From contig NZ_PCOT01000005.1 in the NCBI RefSeq assembly GCF_002979415.1, positions 30,363 through 94,362 of the forward strand: 64,000 nucleotides of DNA, given 5' to 3'. Of this stretch, positions 28,354 through 37,300 are shown piece after piece. Origin of the DNA: Microbacterium sp. MYb72 (GTDB lineage: Bacteria; Actinomycetota; Actinomycetes; Actinomycetales; Microbacteriaceae). The notes below the pieces were generated by a model. It was not told where the DNA came from. It did not search any database and was given only the letters and a program-made list of their open reading frames with translations. Position 1 is the first letter of the stretch; each line of letters begins with the position of its first letter. Position numbers and translations under genes: made by a program.

Positions 28354-28359
28354 TAGTCT
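28354..28359 (+). promoter_or_regulatory. -10 element, leaderless (PNPOx-like gene)
   Basis: TAGTCT ends 6 nt before GTG 28366. No ribosome site is present. Confidence 0.5.
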
Positions 28360-28365
28360 GGGGGC

Positions 28366-28950
28366 GTGCCGAAGGAATCTCCCGCCCCCGTCGTCGACCG
28401 CTTGCGTGCGCTGGCCTCGCTGACCGGACGCGCTCCGGTCCTCGCGTTGGATGGTCTCCCGACCGACCCGGTCGCGCTGTTCCTCGAGTGGCTCGAGTGC
28501 GCCGTGTCGGCGGGGGTTCCGGAGCCGCACGTGATGACGCTCGCGACCGTGGACGCCGAGGGCATCCCCGATGCGCGCACCCTCATCCTGAAGGACGTGT
28601 CCCTGCGCGGCTGGGCGTTCGCGGGGCTGCGCTCCTCGACGAAGGGCGAGCAGCTGGCGGCGCGTCCGGTCGCGGCGTTGAACTTCTGGTGGCAACCGCA
28701 GGTCCGTGCCGTCCGCGTCCGCGGACGCGTCGAGGAGGCGAGTCCCGAAGAGAGCGCCGCTGACCTCGCTGCGCGCTCCGCTGCCGCACGCGACGGGGTG
28801 GCCGCAGACGACTGGGTGCTCTGGCGTCTCGTCCCCGACCGCATCGAGTTCTGGCAGGGGTCGGGCGATCGGCGTCACGCGAGAATCGTGTACACGAGGG
28901 ATGCCGCGGGCTGGAGCCGCAGCGGCGCAGGAACGGAGGACGGACGATGA
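28366..28950 (+). CDS. Pyridoxamine 5'-phosphate oxidase-family protein (PdxH-like)
   Basis: A 194-residue flavin-binding split-barrel protein. The order of segments follows PdxH: DPVALFLEWLECAV (about residue 34), VMTLATVDAEGIPDARTLILKDV (about 56, FMN-binding), SSTKGEQLAARPVAALNFWW (about 90) and a C-terminal RRHARIVY segment where PdxH carries its substrate-binding Arg-x-His. It could oxidise pyridoxine or pyridoxamine phosphate, but substrate-side residues vary in this shorter form. It overlaps the cupin gene by 4 nt. Confidence 0.75.
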   Translation: MPKESPAPVVDRLRALASLTGRAPVLALDGLPTDPVALFLEWLECAVSAGVPEPHVMTLATVDAEGIPDARTLILKDVSLRGWAFAGLRSSTKGEQLAARPVAALNFWWQPQVRAVRVRGRVEEASPEESAADLAARSAAARDGVAADDWVLWRLVPDRIEFWQGSGDRRHARIVYTRDAAGWSRSGAGTEDGR

Positions 28951-29381
28951 CCGGATACCAGGTGACGGAGATCGGCGCGCTCGACGAGTGGCGGGGGCAC
29001 TTCGGCGGGTTCGACGAGGCGCGGTCCCGTGACGGTCGTCGCGTCGTCGATCACGAGCTCACGATGCAGTTCATCGGGATGACGGCCAATGCGCTCCTGC
29101 CGGGCGAGGAGGCGGGGTACTGGCACGTGCACCAGAAGGTCGAGGAGGTCTACGTCTTCCTCGGCGGGCGAGGCCAGATGGGCCTGGACGATGATGTCGT
29201 CGAGGTCGGACCAGGCACCGTCATCCGTGTCGGGCAGGGTGTCGCCCGCACCTGGCGTGCACGCCCAGACAGCCCAGGCGAACTGCGCTGGCTCTGTGTG
29301 CGTGCCGGAGGTGAGGAGCTGCCGCACCTTCCGGACGACAGCTCCCGTCTTCCCGAGCGTCCGATGCCGTGGACGGACTGA
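28947..29381 (+). CDS. Cupin-domain protein
   Basis: A 144-residue single-domain cupin. The first motif HVHQKVEEVYVFLGGRGQM (about residues 55-73) supplies two His and a Glu for a metal site, and the second motif (VGPGTVIRVGQGVARTWRA) lacks a clear metal His. Cupins of this kind are sugar isomerases, dioxygenases or binding proteins, so no reaction can be named. It is coupled to the PNPOx-like gene by ATGA and to the following HAD gene by a 13-nt overlap. Confidence 0.72.
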   Translation: MTGYQVTEIGALDEWRGHFGGFDEARSRDGRRVVDHELTMQFIGMTANALLPGEEAGYWHVHQKVEEVYVFLGGRGQMGLDDDVVEVGPGTVIRVGQGVARTWRARPDSPGELRWLCVRAGGEELPHLPDDSSRLPERPMPWTD

Positions 29382-30007
29382 CGCGCGTCCGCGCGGTCTG
29401 CTGGGACTGGAACGGCACGCTGCTCGACGACGCGGCCCTGTGCCGACAGGTGATGAACCGCGTGCTGTCGGAACACGGACTCGACGAGCTGGGGGATGCT
29501 GCGGCCTACCGCTCGGCGTTCCGCTTCCCGATCCGCGACTTCTACGCCGACCTGGGCATCCGCGACGCGCTGTTCGAACCGGCTGCCCGGAGATACCTCG
29601 AGCTCCTCGCGCGGCGCACGGGGGAGGCCTCGCTGCACGCCGGTGCGCACCGCACGATCGCGGCCGTCGCCGGACTCGGACACCGGCAGGTCCTGGCCTC
29701 GGCGACCCTGACCGACGTCCTGAGCGCGCAGATGGCGCCGCACGGCATCGCCGATGAGTTCGAGGCCGTGCTGTCCATTCACGATCCGTTCCGTGCGTCC
29801 AAGCACGATGCGATCCAGGGCTGGCTCGATTCGTCGGGACTCGACGCCGACGAGGTGCTGATGATCGGCGACACCAATCATGACCGGGAGATCGCGGACG
29901 CCCTCGGAGCATCCTTCGTGCATTTCGACGGCGGACACCAGGTCGCACCGGAGGAGCGGACGCGCATCGCCGCCCTGGAGGAGCTGATCCCGCTGCTCGC
30001 CGGCTGA
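29369..30007 (+). CDS. HAD-superfamily hydrolase
   Basis: A 212-residue HAD hydrolase with an alpha-helical cap. Motif I is CWDWNGTLLDD (about residue 10): the nucleophile Asp is present, but the usual second Asp is Asn. This D-x-N form is common in actinobacterial phosphoglycolate-phosphatase-like proteins but raises doubt on simple phosphatase chemistry. Motif II (LASATLTD, about 109), motif III Lys (RASKHDAI, about 143) and motif IV (GDTNHDREIAD, about 167) follow. GTG 29369 overlaps the cupin gene. The substrate is unknown. Confidence 0.78.
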   Translation: MDGLTRVRAVCWDWNGTLLDDAALCRQVMNRVLSEHGLDELGDAAAYRSAFRFPIRDFYADLGIRDALFEPAARRYLELLARRTGEASLHAGAHRTIAAVAGLGHRQVLASATLTDVLSAQMAPHGIADEFEAVLSIHDPFRASKHDAIQGWLDSSGLDADEVLMIGDTNHDREIADALGASFVHFDGGHQVAPEERTRIAALEELIPLLAG

Positions 30008-30020
30008 ATGTCTGCGGTCG

Positions 30021-30815
30021 GTGAGACCATGTGCCGTGCGCACAACAGACGTCCGGTTGCCGGATCCGCCATCCTCGCCCCCGGTGTTCGACGACGACTT
30101 CTCCACGGGCGTCGATCCCGCCCGCTGGGTCGCGCACTATCTCCCGCAGTGGACCGTCCCTGAGCGGTCGGAGGCGAGGTACGCGAACAGCCGCGACGGG
30201 CTGGAGCTGCGTATCGACGCGGATCAACTCGACTGGCGTCCTGAGGACGCGCCTCTTCGGGTGTCGAATCTCCAGACCGGTGTGTTCTCGGGCCCTACGG
30301 GGTCGGCGCGGGGGACTCATCGTCACCGCCCCGATGGTCTCGTCGTGCGCACCGAGACGCCGACGAGGCTGCTGTTCGCGCCGGATCACGGCCGCATCGA
30401 CATCTCCGTGAGCGCCAGCAACGATCCCGGCTGCATGCTCGCGGCCTGGCTCGTGGGAACGGAGCATTTATCCGCCGACGACTCGGGAGAGATCTGCGTC
30501 TTCGAGATCGATGCGGACGCGATCGGCGCGTCCACGGTCGCTCGCTCCGGCGTGAAGGCGCATCACGACCCGCGGATGACCACCGACATGGCCGAGGTGA
30601 CGCTGCCCTTCGACGCGGGTCTTCCGCATACGTGGACCGTCATCTGGGGAGCGGGGGAGACGATCATCGGATGCGAGGGGATCGTCCTCCGCAGAATCCG
30701 CCAGGCGCCGGAGTACCCGCTGTTCCTGCTGATCGATCTGTTCGAGACGGCGCCGCCCTCCGGCGAGTATCCGAAGACGGCGATCGTCCGTCGGGTCCGT
30801 GCGTGGGACGGCTGA
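30021..30815 (+). CDS. GH16-like concanavalin-fold protein, cytoplasmic
   Basis: A 264-residue protein without signal peptide. An N-terminal FDDDFSTGVDPARWVAHYLPQW segment and beta-rich body resemble GH16-type laminarinase folds. At about residue 157 the sequence EICVFEID resembles the GH16 catalytic motif E-x-D-x-x-E but has Cys in place of the Asp, so activity is uncertain. It may be a sugar-binding or altered hydrolase. It follows the HAD gene by 13 nt, making a PNPOx-cupin-HAD-GH16-like cluster. Start could be GTG 30021 or GTG 30036. Confidence 0.55.
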   Translation: MRPCAVRTTDVRLPDPPSSPPVFDDDFSTGVDPARWVAHYLPQWTVPERSEARYANSRDGLELRIDADQLDWRPEDAPLRVSNLQTGVFSGPTGSARGTHRHRPDGLVVRTETPTRLLFAPDHGRIDISVSASNDPGCMLAAWLVGTEHLSADDSGEICVFEIDADAIGASTVARSGVKAHHDPRMTTDMAEVTLPFDAGLPHTWTVIWGAGETIIGCEGIVLRRIRQAPEYPLFLLIDLFETAPPSGEYPKTAIVRRVRAWDG

Positions 30816-30819
30816 CGGG

Positions 30820-31632
30820 TCAGCGGGCGTCGAGCAGTTCGTCTTCGATGTCGGCGTCACGGTCGCGGCTGCGCCTGCGCTTCTCCTTCACCGGGATGCC
30901 CTCGACCTCTTCGCGGTGCTTCACGATCTCGGTGCGGATGATGTACCCGATGAAGATGAAGCCCATGATCGCGAACAGGATCCACTGGATCGCGTAGGAC
31001 AGGTGCGGGCCGGGGTCGTCGGTGGGGGAGTCGAAGGTGCCGAGGGGTGCGGCCGCCGGCTTCTCGCTGACGAGCTGGCCGTAGGCGCTGGTCACGACAT
31101 CGTCGCCTCCGACGAGCGCGGCCACCGTCGGCAGGTGGATGGTCGCCACCTGGCCTTCGGCGGCTCCACGGCCGGACGCGGGGAGCCTCTCGCCAGGTCG
31201 AAGCCGCACGACGACCTCGACCTCTCCCTGCGGCGGTGCGGGAACGGCGTCCGGGGTGTCGCCCTCGCCGGGCGCGACCCACCCGCGATCGACGATGAAG
31301 ACTCGGCCGTCGCCGGTCTGGAACGGCACCAGGATCTCGAAGGCGACCGTCCCTCCGTGCGGGCGGTTGCGGACGAGCAGCTGCTGGTCGGTGAGATACG
31401 AGCCGTTCAGCGTCACCGGATGCCATTCGTCGCCTGCGTGGAAGCGTCCGTCGGATCCGATCAGATCGTCCAGGGGTACGGGATCGGCCTCGTAGTTCTG
31501 CTCGACGAGGGCGATCTGCTCGGTGCGGGAGGCATTGCGATCGAACTGCCAGTGCGACAGGAAGACGCACGCGATCGCGAATCCGATCGCGATGAGCACG
31601 TACACCGTCCAGCGCAGCATCCGCTGGCTCAT
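30820..31632 (-). CDS. SURF1-family cytochrome oxidase biogenesis protein
   Basis: A 270-residue membrane protein with one helix near each end (about residues 8-26 and 218-238) and an external domain, the layout of SURF1/Shy1, which assists assembly of the haem a3-CuB centre. FLSHWQFDRN (about residue 24), VDRGWVAPG (about 115) and GPHLSYAIQWILFA (about 212) are family segments. The charged C-terminal tail is cytoplasmic. It overlaps the next upstream small gene by 4 nt. It fits the haem A pathway (ctaA, ctaB) in this window. Confidence 0.88.
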   Translation of the reverse strand: MSQRMLRWTVYVLIAIGFAIACVFLSHWQFDRNASRTEQIALVEQNYEADPVPLDDLIGSDGRFHAGDEWHPVTLNGSYLTDQQLLVRNRPHGGTVAFEILVPFQTGDGRVFIVDRGWVAPGEGDTPDAVPAPPQGEVEVVVRLRPGERLPASGRGAAEGQVATIHLPTVAALVGGDDVVTSAYGQLVSEKPAAAPLGTFDSPTDDPGPHLSYAIQWILFAIMGFIFIGYIIRTEIVKHREEVEGIPVKEKRRRSRDRDADIEDELLDAR

Positions 31633-31823
31633 GCGGGGACTCCGTCTCTGATCGTCACGGGGAAGTCCCTCGCCGCGAGATAGTCGTGCAGGAACCCCGC
31701 GTGGTCATCGCAGGCGAGCCAGATCTTCTCGCGATCGGCCGCGTGGATGCGCGGATTCCGCCACACGACCTGTTTCGTCGCCGCGCTCCGGCAGCCGGCG
31801 CGCGAGCACTCCAGTGCCGTCAC
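31629..31823 (-). CDS. Small protein with Cys/His metal-site pattern, function unknown
   Basis: A 64-residue protein starting at GTG 31823, whose start overlaps the DUF3099 gene stop by 4 nt and whose stop overlaps the SURF1 start. It has C6-x4-C11 and later C38-x2-H41-x4-H46, a likely zinc or other metal site. I know similar short actinobacterial proteins carry misleading enzyme names in databases; nothing here supports a catalytic role. Its fixed place between DUF3099 and SURF1 suggests a link to the membrane or oxidase assembly. Confidence 0.65.
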   Translation of the reverse strand: MTALECSRAGCRSAATKQVVWRNPRIHAADREKIWLACDDHAGFLHDYLAARDFPVTIRDGVPA

Positions 31824-32173
31824 TCCTCGTCCTGCCGACGTTCGTGGATCGTGATGATGTGGGTCTCGGACGGCGTCTCGACGGTCTCCGACAGGCGAGT
31901 CGTCGCCTCGATCTCCTGCACCGGCGACTCGGCGGTCGTCTCCGTGCTGTCGCTGCCCGCGTTCGCGAACACGACCGCGATGTAGGGGAGGACGGCAGCC
32001 GCGATCCCGAACACCCAGGTGTACCACCCGTAGGGCTGGACCAGCGCCATCAGTCCGAAGCACACCACGCGGATCGTCATCGTGAGCGCGTAGCGGCGCA
32101 CGCGATGGTCGGCCTCGTCCCGCGGCGACTGCGGCAGGGAGGTGACGGCGGGCACCAGACGCTTGTTCTTCAC
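31820..32173 (-). CDS. DUF3099-family membrane protein
   Basis: A 117-residue protein with two hydrophobic helices (about residues 28-45 and 49-71), the second ending in AVLPYIAVVFANAG, the typical DUF3099 segment. The tail is Thr/Glu-rich. No function is known to me. It forms a coupled set with the small Cys/His protein and SURF1. Confidence 0.75.
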   Translation of the reverse strand: MKNKRLVPAVTSLPQSPRDEADHRVRRYALTMTIRVVCFGLMALVQPYGWYTWVFGIAAAVLPYIAVVFANAGSDSTETTAESPVQEIEATTRLSETVETPSETHIITIHERRQDEE

Positions 32174-32224
32174 GATGCATCAAGCCTACGCCGCCGGGGA
32201 GGCTGTGGAGCTCGCCGCAGGGGA

Positions 32225-32821
32225 TCAGCTGTTGACGAGGAACGGCACGGAGAAGGCGCCGAAGAACAAGAACGCGAACAGGACGATCGCGATCTGCGCG
32301 ACGAGGAGCCCGATGCCGGCGTAACCCGTGATGAGTCCCGCGATGGCCATGCCTCGGCCGCCGAGGGCGGGGTTGCTCTTGATCTGCTTCAGAGCCATGT
32401 GGCCGGTGATGACGGCGACGATGGAGGCGACGACGGGGGCCCACAACCAGAACAGCACGAGCCCGCCGATGCCGCAGATCAGCGACGTGAGCGCGAGTCC
32501 GCTGTTCGGACGGGGAGCCGTGTAGCCCTGGGCGCCGTACGGATACCCGGGGGCAGGCTGGGTCGGGGGCACCGACGCGTAGTACTGCTGCTGGGGCGCG
32601 GGTGCGCCGTAGGCGGGCGGGGCTGCCGGAGCCGCGTACGGCTGCGGAGCGGCGGGGGCGCCGTACGGGGGCTGAGCCGGGGGATAGGCGGGAGCCGCGC
32701 CGGGGTACGCCTGGCCGGGAGCGCCCGCCGGGTAGGCCTGGGGCGGAGAAGCGGGCGGAGCTGCCGGAGGCTGGATCGGCTGCGGCTCGCCTGCAGGACC
32801 GGGGATGCTGTTGTCGCTCAC
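32225..32821 (-). CDS. Pro/Ala/Tyr-rich DUF4190-type membrane protein
   Basis: A 198-residue protein from GTG 32821, chosen because AAAGG lies about 7 nt upstream; the frame is open to 32872. The first 105 residues are a disordered Pro/Ala/Gly/Tyr-rich repeat region (AYP, PYG, PPAYGAP). Then come two to three hydrophobic helices with the SLICGIGGLVLFW and ITGHMALKQIK segments typical of DUF4190 proteins. These proteins are common in actinobacteria and have no established function. Confidence 0.7.
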   Translation of the reverse strand: MSDNSIPGPAGEPQPIQPPAAPPASPPQAYPAGAPGQAYPGAAPAYPPAQPPYGAPAAPQPYAAPAAPPAYGAPAPQQQYYASVPPTQPAPGYPYGAQGYTAPRPNSGLALTSLICGIGGLVLFWLWAPVVASIVAVITGHMALKQIKSNPALGGRGMAIAGLITGYAGIGLLVAQIAIVLFAFLFFGAFSVPFLVNS

Positions 32822-32956
32822 GTCGAAGCCTTTCGTCGCCTTCAGCGTTTCAGCCGCGTGTTGTTCTGTCAAACGTCATCCCGGTCGCACACGGCATCAT
32901 CGATAGGATCGATGTCGACCAGGCCACGGACCCAGCCGGCCGGATCAGGAGTGAAA

Positions 32957-33667
32957 ATGAGTTCTCAGCGCGTCGTCCTCGTCACCGGAGGCAACCGCGG
33001 CATCGGACGAGCGATCGCCGAGCGATTCGTCCGCGACGGCTACCGCGTCGCGGTCACGGTCCGCAGCGGCGAGGGGCCTGAGGGCACACTCACCGTCCGA
33101 GCCGACGTGACGGATGCCGCTGCGATCGACGCCGCCTTCACCGAGGTCGAGGAGAAGCTCGGTCCTGTCGAGATCGTCGTCGCGAACGCCGGGATCACCA
33201 AGGACACGCTGCTGCTCCGCATGAGCGAGGACGACTTCGACAGCGTGGTCGCCACCAATCTCGGCGGCTCCTTCCGCGTCGTCAAGCGGGCTTCGAAGGG
33301 AATGCTGCGCGCCCGCTTCGGCCGCGTCATCCTCATCTCCAGCGTCGTCGGTCTCTACGGTTCGGCCGGCCAGATCAACTACTCGGCGTCCAAGAGCGCC
33401 CTGGTCGGGTTCGCCCGTTCACTCACCCGCGAGCTGGGTGGCCGCGGCATCACGGCGAACGTCGTGGCTCCGGGTTTCATCGAGACCGACATGACGGCGG
33501 AGCTGCCCGAAGAGACGCAGAAGCAGTACAAGGCGAGCATCCCCGCCGGGCGCTTCGCGACGCCCGACGAGGTCGCCAGCGTCGTCACCTGGCTGGCGAG
33601 CGACGAGTCCGGCTACATCTCCGGCGCCGTCATCCCCGTCGATGGCGGTCTCGGGATGGGGCACTGA
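32957..33667 (+). CDS. fabG: 3-oxoacyl-ACP reductase-type SDR (FabG)
   Basis: A 236-residue short-chain dehydrogenase. It has the cofactor motif VTGGNRGIGRAIAERF (about residue 9), the NAG motif VVANAGITKDTLL (about 78), the catalytic Ser in ILISSVVG (about 129), YSASK (about 144) and the PGFIETDM loop (about 178). The absence of a usual ADVTD break and the close match to mycobacterial FabG1/MabA suggest NADPH-dependent reduction of 3-oxoacyl-ACP. ATG 32957 follows AGGAG. It stands apart from the fab cluster at 52-56 kb. Confidence 0.82.
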   Translation: MSSQRVVLVTGGNRGIGRAIAERFVRDGYRVAVTVRSGEGPEGTLTVRADVTDAAAIDAAFTEVEEKLGPVEIVVANAGITKDTLLLRMSEDDFDSVVATNLGGSFRVVKRASKGMLRARFGRVILISSVVGLYGSAGQINYSASKSALVGFARSLTRELGGRGITANVVAPGFIETDMTAELPEETQKQYKASIPAGRFATPDEVASVVTWLASDESGYISGAVIPVDGGLGMGH

Positions 33668-33670
33668 CCC

Positions 33671-34366
33671 TCATCTCGACGCCGCGGCGCCGATCAGCGC
33701 CGCGAGACGTTCGGGCACGGAGAACTGCGGCCAGTGCCCTGACCCGATGCGCACGACCTCGGCGTCTTCGATGGCGCGGTATTCCTCGGCGTACGGACCC
33801 CACTGCTCGAGCAGAGACTCCAGGGTCTCCTGGTCGAGCCCTCCCATGAGGAGCGTGGCGGGAACGCCGTAGCGGGCGTCTGCGGAGAGCGCGATCGGAT
33901 CGGTCGGAACCCGCGCCGGAACGCTCAGCGCCAGGGGAGCCGTGCGCGCCCTCGTCGCCTCGTCGAGATCGTCGACGTCTTCGGGAGGGAAGAAGTCCCA
34001 ACCGGGGAAGGGGACGACGCCGTCGATCGTCTCGAACTCGCTGATCCCCTGGCCGGGCGGCGGCGGCACCGTGTCGACGAAGACGACGCGAGACACCGCA
34101 TCGGGCCGCGCATCGACGACGCCCCACGCGACGTTGCCGCCTCCGCTGTGGCCGACCACCACGACGGGGCCGTCCACGGCGTCGACCGCTGCGACGCCCG
34201 CCGCCACCCAGTCCGCGATGCCGATGTCAGCGGACTCGGAGGCCGGTGCGCCGACACCGGGCATGGTGAGGGGATGCACGCGGTGCCCCGCCCTTTCCAG
34301 GGCGGGGACCACCTCGTTCCAACTGGACGCGTCGAGCCAGAGACCGGGGATGAGGATGATGTCCAT
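33671..34366 (-). CDS. Alpha/beta hydrolase
   Basis: A 231-residue serine hydrolase with the nucleophile elbow GHSGGG (about residue 73), oxyanion HPL/IPGLW start (about 6), a late acidic segment and the catalytic His in GSGHWPQFS (about 210). The small size and lack of a signal peptide fit a cytoplasmic esterase or lactonase. ATG 34366 lies 6 nt after TAGGGT, which overlaps the stop codon of the upstream giant gene. Confidence 0.8.
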   Translation of the reverse strand: MDIILIPGLWLDASSWNEVVPALERAGHRVHPLTMPGVGAPASESADIGIADWVAAGVAAVDAVDGPVVVVGHSGGGNVAWGVVDARPDAVSRVVFVDTVPPPPGQGISEFETIDGVVPFPGWDFFPPEDVDDLDEATRARTAPLALSVPARVPTDPIALSADARYGVPATLLMGGLDQETLESLLEQWGPYAEEYRAIEDAEVVRIGSGHWPQFSVPERLAALIGAAASR

Positions 34367-34372
34367 GCGCAG

Positions 34373-34378
34373 ACCCTA
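34373..34378 (-). promoter_or_regulatory. -10 element, leaderless (alpha/beta hydrolase)
   Basis: On the minus strand TAGGGT ends 6 nt before ATG 34366. Its first three bases are the stop codon of the 1835-residue gene upstream. Confidence 0.5.
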
Positions 34379-37300
34379 CGCGTCGCCTCCGACATCCGTG
34401 GAGCGTCCGGATCGTCCACCGCGTCTGCGACGGATCAGCGCGATCGCTCCGACCGCGATGAGCGCCAGGCCACCGAGGAGCATCCAGATCGGCACGCTCC
34501 CGCCCGTCGTCGCGAGTCCGCCGCCGTGCGGGGACCCGGGGGTTCCCGGGTCGACGGGCGTTCCGCCGCCGGACTTCGGGGTCGTCACCGCGGCGACATC
34601 GCTGGGCGACGACTCCTGTCCGAGCGAGTCCACCGCGGTCACGTGATAGCGGTAGGTGGTGCCGCCGACGAGGCCGGAGTCGACGAAGGACGTGCCCTCC
34701 GCGACGCTCGCGACCGCCACGCCGTCGCGGAAGACGCGGTAGCCGATCACCTCGGCGCGGCCGGTGGCCGCGGTCTTGAGCATTCCCGCCGTGCTCTGCC
34801 ACTCGAGTCGCACGGAGGCAGGGGCTGTCGCGGTGGCCGTCAGGCCTGTCGGTGCGACGGGCGCGACGGCCGTCTCCGGCAGACCGACCCCGGTGGGTGA
34901 CCACCAGTTGCCCGACACGACGATCAGGGACAGCATCCGGATGCTGTCGCCGAAGTACGTCGTGACGGGCTCGGCGGTGTTCGCCTCCCAGAGCGCGTCG
35001 AGCCACTCCTGGTTCCCGCCCTCGACCATCGCGCTCACCGTGAACGGCGCCGAGAACGCCAGGTCGGTCCACTCGTCCAGCGGCTGCCCCTCGAGGGAGT
35101 ACCCCTGAGCGATGGCCGAGGGATCGCCGTGAGTCGCAGTCTGCAGCCACGAGTTCATCGTCGACAGCTGCTCCCGGGTGCGATCGTCGCCGGTGAGGAG
35201 ATAGTCGGTGCCGAGGCGCCACGGCACGCGGCTGGCGTTCCAGTTGTACGCGCCGTCGTTGTCGTCCTCCAGGAATCCCGGATCCACCGGTCGGTACCCG
35301 GCCCCGTCGCGGATCGCGAAGTCGGGCAGCAGACCCGTCGTCGGGCTGAAGCGCGAGAAGAGGTCGTGAGACGCCGACTGCGTCGCGTCCACCACGTCGG
35401 TCCAGCGCGGGTTCCCCGTCGCCTTCGCGAAGTCCTTGAAGTGCTGGAGCATGAAGTCGGAGGTGCGCGTCGACCGGCCGAAGACGATCTCGTCCCTGGT
35501 CCAGTCGCCGAGGAGGATCACGTCATCCGTCGGATGGACCTCGCTCCTCAGGATCGCCGCCATGAGACGACGCGCCTCGGAGAGGTAGTCGAACGCCCCT
35601 CCGCTGCCCCACTGCGCGTCGGCCATGAGCAGCGCGTAGGCCATGTCGAGGTCGCCGTCCGATGCCGCGTCGTCGCCGTACTCCTCGCCCTCCTCGTCGA
35701 CCTCCGTCGTGTTGACGATCGCCGTGCCGTCATCTCGCTGCTGCCAGGCCATCAGGTCGGGATCGACGCTGCTCGGGTGGGCCTTCGCGAAGCGCAGCAG
35801 CGCATCGAACAGGGTCTGCGCCTGCGGATCGTGCCCGGCCATGATCGCGGTGATGAGCATTCCGTAGCCGTTGGACTCCGACGTGGTCACCGCATCGGGG
35901 GCGTCTTCCCCCGCCTCGCCGTTGCCGTTGTAGTAGACGTAGTACTGGTCCGACTCGTAGGGGTTCTGCGTCAGATACGCGTCCTTCCACGCGTCGTAGA
36001 GGGAGGCGACCGTCGCATCCATCCGCTCCTGGCCCACGCCGGGACGCAGCGTCCCCGGTGCGTAGACCGTGTGCTGACCGAACGGGCGCTGCGGATCCGT
36101 CGTCGTGGGGTTCCGCGGGGTCGACACCGTCGCCGGGGTGCTCTTCGCCGACTCGTTGCCCGCGGCATCGTAGGCGCTGATCCGGTACTCGTAGGTCGTG
36201 CCCGGCTCGCGCCCCGCGTCCTGGAAGGTCGTCGTCGTGGTCCGCGCGACCAGTTCCCCGTCCCGGAAGACCTTGTACCCGGTCACCGCGACGTCGTCCA
36301 CCGACGGCAGCCAGCTCACGTTCACCTGGAACGGCGACGCCGCCCTGAGGGTCACGCCGACGGGCGCCGACGGCGCCTTCTCGTCATCGGACGCCCGAGG
36401 CGGCGCGATGGCCACCGGCGCGGAGTTGTCCTTCGCGCCCACGGCGCGCACGACGAACTCGTAGCGCACCGTGGGGTCGTCGGAGATGGGCTGGACGAAC
36501 GTGTACTGCTCCTTGCCGGTCTCGGCGGGGATGTACGCGCTCCAGTTCACGCCCACGCGGTCGTTCTTCTCGTAGATGCGATAACCCCGCACGGGCTCGA
36601 CCGAAGCGGTCGGCGCCTTCCAGGAGAAGGACGCCGCGCCGTCGGCGATGCGCACGCTCGCGTCGCGTACTGGATCTGGGGTGCCGTCCGTGCGGGTGAT
36701 CGAGTAGTGGTCGAACTCGCGCAGTCCGTCGGAGCCGGCGATCTCGTCCTCCTTGGCCGCCGTGTACGCGGTGAAGGACAGGGTGTCGCGCGACACGGAG
36801 AAGTCCACGAACATCTTCTTCTCCGGCTGGGCATTGATCGCCGCGAAAGAGGTGTCGCACCCTTCCGGCGTCTCGTAGAACTTGTTGCCGAGCGCGTTGG
36901 GCATCAGGTAGAGCACGCCGTTCGGATCCGTCACGTCGTACTGCACGACGATCTGACCGTTCTCATCCGTGATGGTGTCGACCGGGTGGCCGTCGCGCAT
37001 CTGGTGGGAGCGCATGTACATGTGGTCGTGCGCCTCGAGCACCACGTCGACCGCCGTCTCCTGGAAGATCGGCACGAGCGTCTTCTCGTAGAACGCGACG
37101 CGGTCGGCCTCCCAGTTGCAGACGTTCTCTCCTGCGGAGTAGACGCCCTTGTGCAGGGACACGAACTTCCACCGCTTGTCGGTCTCGGCGACGGTGCGAC
37201 GAAGCCAGTCGAGCTGCTTGCTGAACTGCGGATCGACCCAGGCGGTGTCACCGTTCTCGTCGAGTCCTCCGCCGTACTGGGAGTTGAACTGCATGAACAG

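Noticed and set aside
32650..32790. Repeat-like GC-rich tract
   Set aside because: Not a DNA repeat array. It is the Pro/Ala/Tyr-rich region of the DUF4190-type protein.
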